This document shows positions 1 to 9,789 of a DNA stretch of 64,000 nucleotides, piece by piece. Positions within the stretch are counted from its first letter, which is position 1. Every line of letters begins with the position of its first letter. The notes under the pieces are model-generated. The model had not been told where the DNA came from. It saw only the letters and a program-made list of their open reading frames with translations, and searched no databases. The translations under genes were made by a program, and so were the position numbers. This DNA is from Lumbricus rubellus (Eukaryota; Annelida; Clitellata; Crassiclitellata; Lumbricidae): assembly GCA_945859605.1 (NCBI GenBank), contig OX243827.1, positions 1,599,295 to 1,663,294 of the forward strand, written 5' to 3'.

Positions 1-48
1 TGTGTATGTATGTGTATGTATGTGTATGTATGTGTATGTATGTATGCA
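1..48. repeat. Microsatellite (TGTATGTG)n
   Basis: Perfect 8-bp repeats of alternating TGTA/TGTG run from the window edge and probably continue beyond it. The reading frame through it is low complexity and is not a gene. 57-318 is unique sequence with no recognisable gene. Confidence 0.9.
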
Positions 49-318
49 TGCGGTATTGTGTTCTTCGTGTGGTCAACAATCGAATAACCAGTTCAATTCG
101 GTGCAGTTCCGGGTGCTATCCCAACTACCAACTGAATGTGGGTTTCACAGTCAAGGCAGTAGCGAGCATCGTTGCTGAAAATACTGTGAGACGCAGTCGA
201 TGGCTGGAGCAGTCTACTGCGCTCTCAGTAGAATCTCAGAAATCAACGTTGAGGTATTCCCTATGTGCATGTAGGTGCCATGAGTAGTTTGTAAACCGAC
301 GGAAGGCTGAATGCCAGA

Positions 319-702
319 AAGATTATTGTAAGCCAGCGGGATGCTGAGGTAAGATTATTGTAAGCCAGCGGGATGCTGAGGTAAGATTATTGTAAGCCAG
401 CGGGATGCTGAGGTAAGATTATTGTAAGCCAGCGGGATGCTGAGGTAAGATTATTGTAAGCCAGCGGGATGCTGAGGTAAGATTATTGTAAGCCAGCGGG
501 ATGCTGAGGTAAGATTATTGTAAGCCAGCGGGATGCTGAGGTAAGATTATTGTAAGCCAGCGGGATGCTGAGGTAAGATTATTGTAAGCCAGCGGGATGC
601 TGAGGTAAAATTATTGTAAGCCAGCGGGATGCTGAGGTAAGATTATTGTAAGCCAGCGGGATGCTGAGGTAAGATTATTGTAAGCCAGCGGGATGCTGAA
701 GT
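319..702. repeat. Minisatellite, 12 tandem copies of a 32-bp unit
   Basis: Twelve head-to-tail copies of a 32-bp unit containing GATTATTGTAAGCCAGCGGG. Only unit 10 (one base near its start) and the last unit (CTGAAGT) differ, so the array was homogenised or expanded recently. There are no spacers, so it is not a CRISPR. Decayed relatives of the unit (AAGATTATTGTA..., TAAACCAGTGGA...) continue to about 1070, which makes this an old array with a young core. Confidence 0.95.
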
Positions 703-1075
703 AAGATTATTTAGCAGGTTGTATGCCAATAAGATTATTGTAGACAGTAGAGTGTAAATCTACTAGAGGCTGTATGCCAATCAGATTATTGTAGGGTATA
801 ATCTACTGCAGGCTGTATATGCCAGTAAGATTAGTGAAGTTAATGTAAACCAGTGGATTAAGGTTGTGGTAACATTACTGTAAACCCGCGGAAAACTGGA
901 TTTGAGTAAAAGTATTGCAAACATGCGGAATTGCGGATGGCTGTAGAGTAGTCCTATAAGCCAGTAGAATTACTGTCAACCAGTGGAACTCTGAAGCCAG
1001 AAAAGTGGATGTAATAAAGTGGACTGCTTGTTGACGAGTAGGTTTAGACTTTGCTGTAAACCAGCATTATTCTGC
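703..1075. repeat. Degenerate relics of the 32-bp minisatellite
   Basis: Repeated but diverged pieces such as AGGCTGTATGCCAATAAGAT and GTAAACCAGTGGA, with irregular spacing, follow the clean array. They look like ancestral units that escaped homogenisation. 1076-1399 holds an AT-rich GAT/AAC-rich stretch and no gene. Confidence 0.6.
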
Positions 1076-1399
1076 CATCAAATCAAATAGGCACCAGTAA
1101 TACAAGTGAAATGGAATGAGAAATGAATTGAGGAAGAAAGATTGAGTGCAAGGAAGAGTAGGCTACAGTTGCGACAATAACAGTGACTCTGATGATAACG
1201 AGGACGATAAATTATAACAAAGTCGAATATGATGACAACTAAGAAAACAACAGCGACGATAATAATGAGAACGATAACAACAACAACGATGCTGTTGCTG
1301 ATGTTTAGTGTGACGCAGTTCTCGTTCTTTGTGTCATCTTCTCGAATTAAGTTCGTGACAATTCATAAACAAGACAAAACATGGCATGCGCAGGATATA

Positions 1400-2611
1400 C
1401 AGGGTGCGGCCAAAAAAAATAATCCATTACCAAAATTGCGATTTCTCAGAAACCGCTGAATATTTTGTTACAAATATTTTCATTTTTATTCCTAACATAT
1501 TTCTGCATATTGTGTGAAAATTTTATGTCAATATCTTTATATTTGTGATCATGACGTCAGGCAAAAGAAAGAACTTCATTTTTTCAACTGAACACAGCAT
1601 TCACGAAGTAGAAAATCATATTTATTTACATAATTAGCCTGTGGTGTGCCTTAATTAGTCATTTCCGCTTAGCAGACGGTGACAAATAATGTTTTTCTTC
1701 ACCGATGAAAAGGTCTTTTGCATTAATCCACTCATTAAAAATCAAAACAACCGCGTCTGGGCGATAAAGATAAAAGTCGATGTCTATCTGTTGGTCGAGA
1801 GAGCCATTGCAAGTTTTCTCCCCACACCATGGTTTCTGCAGGTATCAGCTATGAGGGTAAAGGACGCTTGCATTTCATTGACGAGAAGGTCAAAGTCAAT
1901 GCTAAGTAGGCTACTACATGTACGTGGAGAATCTTTTGCCTAAGCTTGTTGATGACTGTCTTGGGAAATCTTTACTGCAGCAAGATGGAGCGCCCGCTCA
2001 CGGCGCCAAACTGCATGGCCCAAGATTGGTTAACAAGTCACGTTCCGGACTTCATCGACAAGGATTCGTGGCCGCCAAATTTCCCAGATATGAACCCACT
2101 TGACTATGCTGTATGGGGTGCAATGCTTGAGACCTACCACAAACTTACCACAAAGCCGAAGAACATTCCTGAACTGAAAAATACGCTGCAAATCATCTGG
2201 AATTCATGAATTGCCACTTGAGACCATTCAGAAATCCGTTCTGGGCTTTCGAAAACGTCTGCAAGCTTGCGTAAAAGCAAACGGTGTTCACTTCGAACAT
2301 CCATTGCACAAAACTTTACACTTGGCCTAATCTTGTCAATAACAATAAGTAACCTTGAACCTTGTTACATTATTGTTTGTGTCGTTACTTTGTTACTTAT
2401 TGCTGTCAGTAAATGTCGGTTGAAACCAAAATACCATTATTTCACTTCAGGGTTGCACCATTTTGGTTCTCATGGTTCGAATTTCATTAGATTTGACCAA
2501 ATTGTAGATAAATATGTGTCAAATAGACTGGCGAAGTTTTGTAACAAAATATTTAGCGGTTTTCGAGAAATCGCAATTTTCGTAATGGATTATTTTTTTG
2601 GCCGCACCCTG
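1400..2611 (+). mobile_element. Tc1/mariner-type DNA transposon 1 (degenerate)
   Basis: Long terminal inverted repeats are visible. The left end CAGGGTGCGGCCAAAAAAAA at 1400 matches the reverse complement of the right end, and similarity continues inward about 75 bp (GCGATTTCTC...AAACCGCT...AATATTTTGTTACAAA). Both ends abut TA (1398-1399 and 2612-2613), the target duplication expected of Tc1/mariner. The 1.2-kb interior encodes a broken transposase. The TIRs start like those of the element at 19201-20603 (CAGGGTGxGGCyAAAAAAA), so both belong to one group of elements. Confidence 0.9.
1689..2209 (+). pseudogene. Mariner-like transposase remnant
   Basis: Three frames together carry the DDD/E catalytic signature. 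The first Asp is in FTDEKVF (about 1701), the second in QQDGAPAH (codon at 1984), and the third in FPDMNPLDYAVWG (codon at 2102). The last two are about 38 residues apart after allowing for one frameshift, suggesting a DD37D-39D type mariner rather than classic DD34D/E. The N-terminal DNA-binding region is missing or unreadable. One break is a TAGGCTA insertion at 1907-1913. Removing the extra GGCTA would restore the frame there. The protein cannot be active. Confidence 0.85.
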
Positions 2612-2798
2612 TATATCGAAATAGAGAGCTGACAGCTATTATTATTATTATTATTGAGCGTGACTCCGTTGTAGAATGTAGAGCTCGAGTCGTCTCTTCT
2701 GACGTCGTTCAAAGCAAACATTGCATAGAACAGTTCATCAATGATGCTGTTCATGAACTCAGCTATATCGACGCATCCGGAAGGGGGAGGGACGTCAA
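2612..2798. other. Spacer, no gene seen
   Basis: Short (ATT)n tract at about 2639-2656 followed by unique sequence. Nothing recognisable. Confidence 0.5.
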
Positions 2799-3265
2799 CC
2801 GGTGTAAAGGTTTCAAATTACCTCCTCCTAAACATTACCCCCCCCCCCTGAAAACTGTAAATTGCATAAATCGTCGCATTTATTGCACAAAAAATATCAG
2901 AAAAAGCATCCCGCTTCTTGTTTTGATCTGAAGATTTTCATCCGTCATCCCACTTCGTGGTTTGTTATCAATATTTTCATCTGTAACTAAAATACTAAAT
3001 CGCAACTGAAGTTACATGGAGAAATGGCTTCAAGGCTATTATTTTTCCCGATTAAAATATTGATAACAAACCACGAAGTAGGATGACGGATGAAAATCTT
3101 AAGACCAAGACAAGAAGCGGGATGATTTTTCTGATTTTTGCAGAGCAATAAATGCGATGATTAATGCAAATCTAGTTTCCGGGGGGGGGGGGGGTAATCT
3201 CAAACCGGTTTCAAGTTACCGGGGGGTAATGTTTAGTAGGTGGTAATTTGAAACCTTTACACCGG
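2799..3265. mobile_element. Palindromic MITE, copy 1 (CCGGTGTAAAGG family)
   Basis: 467 bp, beginning CCGGTGTAAAGGTTTCAAAT and ending with its reverse complement. The two halves are inverted copies across most of the length (for example TCATCCCACTTCGTGGTTTG on the left and CAAACCACGAAGTAGGATGA on the right). It carries GGGG/CCCC tracts next to the TTAC sites. No ORF. Further copies lie at 51780-52236 and 53389-53848, and a half copy at 44306-44530. No target duplication could be read. Confidence 0.88.
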
Positions 3266-3275
3266 CGAAACACAG

Positions 3276-3277
3276 GC

Positions 3278-3336
<59 letters not shown>

Positions 3337-3415
3337 TACAGAGACTGTGACAGAGAGACAGTTGCTGAAACAACGAAAACAGAAAAGAGAGAGAGAGACA
3401 GAGGACAGCGCTGCA
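3276..3415. repeat. (GACA)n and GA-rich simple repeat
   Basis: Tandem GACA units from about 3284 to 3330, then GA-rich sequence. It keeps several frames open on both strands, but the products are pure repeat. Confidence 0.85.
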
Positions 3416-3435
3416 GTAGCAAAAAACATGTCCTA

Positions 3436-5220
3436 AATATACGCGCTCGCTCTCTTTCTTACTGTTGGTGGTGCAATTTTTTAACAAATATTAATTAAGA
3501 TTTTAACAACTTTATATATCTATTGATTCCAATTTCAATGTAACTATATATTACTCCAGATTTTAATTTCGGATTTGAAAAATCTACAATTTGCTTAAAC
3601 TTCTAATTAACTCCAATATATTCTATATTTAGTTTTTCGAATCTTAAATTTTGAAGCATGTCCAACATGGGAGGAGTGCATGACATCGTGGTCTGCGTCC
3701 TTCGACCTGAAACATATACGAACAAAACGGTGTTAGTGTAAGGAAAGGTTAATTGTTCCTCTAAAGTAGCCTAATCGTCATCATCAAAATGGTCGACAAA
3801 AATAAGTCAAAAGATAATAATTGATAGAAGAGGTCCGAGTCCGGTTGTCAGAGAGCGGAGGGGACAACGTAGCCGTGAAGGTTTAGGATTGGATGGTGGA
3901 ATATCCGATGATCAGAACAGTGGTCTGAATTCTTTTCAACAGGCGAAACGTCAGTTTTAGGTGGAACTCAATGGTCATGATAAAAGTTTTTAGCAAGAGT
4001 TTAAAAAATGCAGGGCAGAAAATTAAAAGCATGCTTAATTATTTATTTTATAGACGTTTCTAAAAGTAGATTTCTTAGTTTCATTTTGCCATTTCTCTAA
4101 CGCGAAGAAATTTGTCACATTCAAACCAAAGAGCAGAAGTTTCAAAAATAGGTGTCATATTTCCAGGAAGAGCCGCCAAGTGCCCCTCTAGACCCTTATA
4201 TGCGAGCACTCATGCCTCCTATTGTTTTATTTATTTTAAATTTTCGAAATGAGATTACACAGAACCAAATTCTGTAACGATATTCCAATCCCTTCTCAAG
4301 ATATATAGCCTAAACATGAAAATGCTGGGGTCCGCGCGGAACCCCCCCCCCCCCCCCCGTTGGGCCTTCGTGTACCAAAAAAATACCTTGGGCACTCGAG
4401 TGTTAAGGAAGAGGATATTTACAGTAGATAGTTGTTATTTTTGACGTATTTCTCAGATATTGGGGGATATACATTGTAAGCAGCTCCGTCTCCACTATAT
4501 AGGCCTACACGCCTTGGAGAACCAACCGCCCCTGTTCTCCCTAAGTCCCCCCGTGCACATTACATCCATAATATTCCAGATATCAGGATGCATACGCCTG
4601 ACTGAAATGCCTACAGCCAACCGAGAAATCTTGTAAACTCTAGGCTACTTACATGAGTCTTCAATACCACGGTGGCGGTGTAGTGCAGGTACCTTGTTTA
4701 ACATAATGAAAGAAAGAAACGAACACAGAATTAACAGACCCGTGTAAGTCAATCTGTAAACAGAAAGTAGCAGTAGGCTAATAGCAATAAAAAATTATTT
4801 AATAGCGATTAAAAAAATCAAAGTAATAATAATAAAAAAAATTAAAATATTTATATTATTATTATTATGATAATAATTAACAGCGATAATTATGATCAAA
4901 ACAAAAATCGTTGTAATTAAAATGGCAACGATGATAATTGTAATGACAGCCATGGTGGATTGTGATAATGATCATGACAACAATGGTATTAACTAGGCCT
5001 AATGCTGGATGCAGTGGATGATGACGACGACGACGGCGGCGGCGACGACGACGATGATGATGAAGTAGATGTACAATAAGTAATTAAGTATGATAAGACA
5101 AGATTGAATGCAACTCAAGCCCCACATGCTTCGCTCTTCCACTGGCAGCCCAAGGTTTAGCCTAGGACTTAGCGACGAGGAGATGAGGGATTGAGGGTGG
5201 CATTGGGCTTGAGACTTGGA
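3436..5220. other. Non-coding interval with simple repeats
   Basis: No gene or mobile element recognised. It contains a poly-C tract at about 4342-4358, (AAT)-rich stretches near 4810-4880 and a (GAC/GAT)n tract at about 5020-5066. Two TAGGCCTA octamers lie near 4500 and 4994. Confidence 0.5.
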
Positions 5221-5224
5221 GCGG

Positions 5225-5590
5225 TCATCTGCGCCGCACACGCTTGCACATGTGGTACAATGGTTTAGGCCAGAGGCTCGCATGGTTTGTCTGGCTCACT
5301 TGTCTTCGGCAGACAAGCTAGAGATGCGAGACATTTCTCAGTGAACGAAATTGTACTTCGCAATCTCATCAGGGCAGGCATTCCGTCGATCAGAGAGCCA
5401 GCTGGCCTCGCCCGTTTAGATGGAAAAAAAGACCAGATGGTCAAACTCTCATTCCGTGGAAAAGTGGGCGTTCTCTTATTTGGGATGTGACCGTTGTCGA
5501 TACCCTAGCACCATTCGACCTGGCTGAGACTTATACAATGGCGGGCGTACACTGTAGCTGCTGAAATAACCGCTGCTAGGAAAAACCATA
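5225..5590 (+). pseudogene. Retroelement ORF fragment with restriction-endonuclease-like C terminus
   Basis: Two overlapping frames give a recognisable pattern: [20 protein letters not shown] then [12 protein letters not shown], followed after a one-base shift by [19 protein letters not shown] and VVDTLAP. The RPDG...W..GR...WD layout resembles the C-terminal tail seen in many invertebrate reverse-transcriptase proteins and may be PD-(D/E)XK-like. Family assignment is from memory and tentative. The frameshift after DGKK and stops downstream mark it as dead. Confidence 0.45.
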
Positions 5591-5599
5591 AATACACGC

Positions 5600-5730
5600 T
5601 TTACTTGTGATCCATCCGGCTGGGTTCTACAAGTCTCTCAAGTCTTTTTCTTTGTTCATGGTTGGGATGGGAGCGCCTCTGAGTAGTTTCTTGAAGGGGC
5701 GCTATATAAACTGATCTTTGTCATATTCTT
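5600..5730 (+). mobile_element. LINE/SINE 3' tail
   Basis: Contains GGGAGCGCCTCTGAGTAG and then GGGGCGCTATATAAACTG, the same 3' terminal block found at the ends of the L2/CR1-like LINE at 56637 and the tRNA-derived SINEs at 18200 and 36226. Only the tail is left. Confidence 0.7.
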
Positions 5731-7004
5731 AATTCTCGTCGTTCATCATTTTCTATTTGAGAAGCGCTGTCAGTTCACAGTCACACAAGTAGGCCTAGGA
5801 ATAGAAATAAAAAAAATCAAATCATCAACAATGAAAATTAGCAGCAGCGCTAATGATACTTACACTCGTACCAGTAATTGCTGTTCACGCATCTTGTATA
5901 GGCTAACAAGAATTTATGCACGCGCCAGATGCAATCATCGCTGAAATCAATCGGAAGAAGAAATGAATAGACCCTCAAATAAACCGAAAATAATATGGAA
6001 ACGCTTCACAACTGCGATCGACAACATTGGTTTTTGTCGTATATTGCGTCGGAAACGTCGCTTTTAAAATGCAAATTGATACGGGTCCGTGCATGGCACT
6101 AACCATTTGCACTGTGTCTCGATGAAAGGAAACCCCCTAGGGCTGCCAACTTTTGATTTTGCCATTCCGGGACGCCTTCAGCCACTAATGTGCCATTACC
6201 CAGACAGCCTGCTTCATCGCCCCGATGGTGGCCCAGTGATGAAAAGCATCTTTATTCTGTACGTAGGGGTCGGTTAAGTATATAACTCTCAGCATCCAGA
6301 ACTCTAAACAATTATATGAACAATAATATTATAGGCTACAGACGCAATTATATAATTCGCATGCTTCAGTGATGCCAGTCTTAATCATAGACGGCGGAGG
6401 AGGGTGTCGCTTTTCATCTTTCGTACGAAAGAACCAACTAATTCTTCCGTATACACAGAAATAAATCCGATTGATGAATTAATACAAAGATCCAACATTA
6501 TTGACAATTATAATTAACGTTTATTATATTAAGAAATGATGTTTGCACATTTTGCCCCAATGTCTTCTCTATAATTCATCCATCGAGTTTTATCGAAGTC
6601 GTTAATGTTAGCAACAATTTTTCAGATGTCATTTAAAACAAAACGCAGATTACGATCAACGAATGCTGAGTCACGTCAGAAAGGTTGTCCGTCGGAGATT
6701 TCAGATGAAGAGGACCATGTCCGGTTACCCTTGCAGTGTGCTGGTCCATTAATTGCGTGGACGCCGTCCATGACCGTCCAACCACACTTTAAACCCTGTG
6801 TATAGATATGTCTGGCTGAAAGAGACGTCACAATATCTCTAGTGCATGGACCACATTATAGTCGAGTAAGTCGACTAGACACTTATTGACAACAGTTCGA
6901 CTGATGGATCCTTCTGTCTCTCACAGTTCAATTAATTACCGAAGGGATCCTTCCTTCTTTCACTGTAGAACTACCGAAGGGATCATTTCGAACGGCGTCA
7001 CAGT
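5731..7004. other. Non-coding interval
   Basis: No gene, repeat family or mobile element recognised in this AT-rich stretch. Short open frames here have no recognisable motif. Confidence 0.45.
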
Positions 7005-7231
7005 TCATCCCTGCATGACGTCATTATCGAGTTCGATGACGTCACGGCAGTCATTCCTCTTCTTCCGGTCGTCGTCTGCTTTCGATCTCGGAATCTCGAA
7101 GCAACTTTCGAATCGATCGGTGACGTCACTTCCGAATCGATCGGTGACGTCACTTCCGAATCGATCGGTGACGTCACTTCCGAATCGATCGGTGACGTCA
7201 CTTCCGAATCGATCGGTGACGTCACTTCCGC
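7005..7231. repeat. 24-bp minisatellite carrying CRE (TGACGTCA) motifs
   Basis: Five near-identical 24-bp units (TCCGAATCGATCGGTGACGT plus CACT) occupy about 7107-7226. Each carries the full palindromic cAMP-response element TGACGTCA. Two more TGACGTCA motifs lie just upstream (near 7016 and 7040), giving seven in about 215 bp. The unit is a multiple of three, so long frames stay open on both strands (repeating NRSVTSLP on + and GSDVTDRF on -). That openness is not evidence of a gene. No nearby gene start was recognised. Confidence 0.8.
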
Positions 7232-8876
7232 CGCCGTCGTCTGACTTCGCTGCCGCCGTTGACGATCCCTCCTCCTCTTCATCACCGGAAGCCCTTCTCT
7301 GCCTGCTGCAGTCGGTGACCCTTGACCCATTGTTGTTGTTGTTGCTATGGCTGCTGCTAAGTTGACTACTTCCGTTGCTCTCTTGTTCCTTGATCTTCCT
7401 CGATTTCTTGTGCATTCCTCGAATTAATAATAATAATAATAATAATAATCATGTGAAGAAATAGAAAGAAAGATATAATTAATAATATAATAATATAACA
7501 TTATTATTCGATTTATTGTGCATACCTCAAAGAAAGAATAATGATATGAAGAAATAGAAGAGAAGATATAGATAATAATACTAAGACGAAGATGAGGAAG
7601 ACAACAAAGAAGAAAAAGACTCTAACGATGATGACAACAATGAATCAGTGATTATATTAAAATCAATGCACTGACACGATCGACTTCTATACAGCATATT
7701 TATTCGATTATTTCCTGATCTCTCTTTACATTAAAAAAATTTATTATACGAAAACGTTTTGCTAAAAAGACTTGGATCAAGTTCGATGATTTGCTATACA
7801 GCTGTGAAGATTGAAAGAAGGTCAACTGCATGGGAAGATCATTGAGTCTGAGGAATTATATATAGCATCATTAACATAATGTTGTTCAGAACGTTGGTCG
7901 ATGATAAAGAGAGAGAGACAGACAGGCAGATTAACAGACAGAGACATACAGAGACAAAGCTACAGAAACAGAGAGTGAATAAGAGCGACAGTGACAAAGA
8001 TATATAGATAGAGTCTAGACACAAAGACAGACAGAGAGGTGATTAACTCACTAAGAAGCCATGGTGCGTTTGAGTCTTCCACTAGTAGTGTACGACTATC
8101 GTTTCCAGCCCCTCGTCAGTGACGTCATGGGCCAGAAAAGTGACAGGTCTACAAGAGTGAGCCAGAAAATGACAGGTCTACAAGGGTGGGCCAGAACATG
8201 AACGGGCTAGGAAATGATACAATTAAATCAAACCTATAATTACATCTCTTTTGATGTGACAGGTCTAGAAATAATGCATGGGTTATGAACCATCACGATA
8301 ATTATTGTTTTTTGTTTACAATGTTACGTCCTTTGATGATGATGACGATGAATAACATTTGTTTGATCTACTCTTAGGAATGGGTCTTTTTTCTGACGCC
8401 TTACAGGCAAACCAGCATTCCAGTCTGTCTGTCTGTCTGTCTGTCTGACTGTCTGTCTGTCTGACTGTCTGTCTGACTTGTATTGTATACGACACACGTC
8501 AAAATAATTACACATGTGTGTGCATTGCCTGTGTCGTTTCTTGTGCATTGAGCTATAAACTATTAAACGTTCACATGGTATTGCGCCCCCTACGCGCCCC
8601 CAATAGGCGACGCTTGCATCGAACATATTGAAAATTATCTATAAATTATTGATTATTCACACTTGTACAAAGACAGCCAATGAAAGGCGTCCCTTGACCT
8701 ATTGAGGGCGACAAACTGTCTGATGACAGACTACGTCTCAAACACAATGCAAAGCCAATGAAACGATATTGCACGCCACCCAACGCCCAAAATACTACCA
8801 ACCATCGCAAATCTCTATTGAAGACAGCCAGCCGCGACTAATTCTATATCCCAGCAATTTTTAAAATCGTGTAATT
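7232..8876. other. Non-coding interval with simple repeats
   Basis: Contains (AAT)n at about 7424-7449, GA-rich sequence at 7905-8035 and (GTCT)n at about 8424-8475. A TGACGTCA occurs near 8110. A short duplicated phrase (GGGCCAGAA, GACAGGTCTACAAG) occurs near 8130-8215. No gene seen. Confidence 0.5.
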
Positions 8877-8904
8877 TCAAACATTTATGGGCACACGCAA
8901 TATG

Positions 8905-9150
8905 GAAAGCGCAGCAGCAGCGGCGGTGGAGGCAGCAGCAGCGACGGTGGGGGCAGCAGCAGCAGCGGCGGTGGAGGCAGCAGCAGCAGCGGCGGTGGAA
9001 GCAGCAGCAGCAGCGGCGGTGGAGGCAGCAGCGGTGGTGGAGGCGGCAGCAGCGGCGGTGGAGGCGGCAGCAGCGGCGGTGGAGGCAGCAGCAGCGGCGG
9101 TGGAGGCGGCAGCAGCGGCGGTGGAGGCGGCAGCAGCGGCGGTGGAGGCA
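8905..9150. repeat. GC-rich GCAGCAGCGGCGGTGGAG minisatellite
   Basis: Irregular 18-24 bp units of GCAGCAGCAGCGGCGGTGGA keep all frames open (poly-Ala/Glu on +, poly-Pro/Leu or Ala/Ser/Thr on -). Strong GC bias against an AT-rich background and no non-repeat protein sequence argue against a gene. Confidence 0.85.
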
Positions 9151-9339
9151 TCAGTGCTCTCCTCTTCTGCCTTCAATTCTTCCCATCGCCCATAATGCAC
9201 CTTTTCTTGTAATCAGTACTACTCTGCTCCTTAAAGCAATAAAAAATATACACAAGTTCCAACACTATAATTCTACATTTCAGCCATTTTAACAAATTCT
9301 TCAAAATTCCGCATATATAATACAACTTTTCTTGTAGAC

Positions 9340-9563
9340 AGTACTACTCTGTACCAGGCAGAAGTAAAAATATTACAAGGCAATCGATATTATACTCATT
9401 TCGTTGTAGTATCATTGAGTATCATAAATGTTTGAATGTGCACGGCTTTTAGGAATGTAAGACTCAATACAGTGCTACATATTGACAATGATACTACAAC
9501 GAAATGAGTATAATATCGATTGCCTTGTAATATTTTTACTTCTGCCTGGTACAGAGTAGTACT
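9340..9563. repeat. Perfect 78-bp inverted repeat with 68-bp loop
   Basis: The arm at 9340-9417 (starting AGTACTACTCTGTACCAGGC) and the arm at 9486-9563 are exact reverse complements over 78 bp by my reading, around a loop at 9418-9485. The outer phrase CAGTACTACTCTG, preceded by CTTTTCTTGTA, also occurs at about 9201-9226 in the left-arm orientation. The right arm abuts the LINE remnant that starts near 9570. Confidence 0.9.
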
Positions 9564-9569
9564 GCCCCT

Positions 9570-9789
9570 CCATTCTAACGGTGATGCAGAGAATATCTTG
9601 GAAAGAAAAAAGGACAAACGAGTGGGTGCGCATAGAAATTGGTATCGAAAAGGATGAGTCGTTACAACAAACAGTGCTAAGAAGAAAGTTGCGTTTCTTT
9701 GGTCATGTTATGCGCTCAAATGGACTGGAAAAGATATGATGTTGGCATACGGAGAAGGAAGGAGAAAACAAGGGCGGCCGAGGAAAAGG
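9570..9789 (+). pseudogene. LINE ORF2 C-terminal fragment, part 1
   Basis: Reads ISWKEKRTNEWVRIEIG, then LRRKLRFFGHVMRSNGLEK, then GEGRRKQGRPRKR. This is the familiar C-terminal tail of RTE-like non-LTR retrotransposon ORF2 (RKLRFFGHVMR, GRPRKRW). It breaks off at the 9-bp AGGAAAAGG (9781-9789) and resumes at 11245 after the foldback insertion. Only the tail of the LINE is present. Confidence 0.85.

Noticed and set aside
319..702. Regular direct repeats suggestive of a CRISPR array
   Set aside because: The 32-bp units abut with no spacers, and the surroundings are clearly eukaryotic.
6886..7415. Proteins of 110-159 residues with repeated NRSVTSLP or GSDVTDRF
   Set aside because: The frames are kept open by a 24-bp (multiple of three) repeat on both strands. 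The flanking sequence shows no family or codon signal.
8877..9200. Alanine-, proline- or serine-rich proteins on both strands
   Set aside because: All frames are open because of a GC-rich minisatellite. No unique protein sequence.
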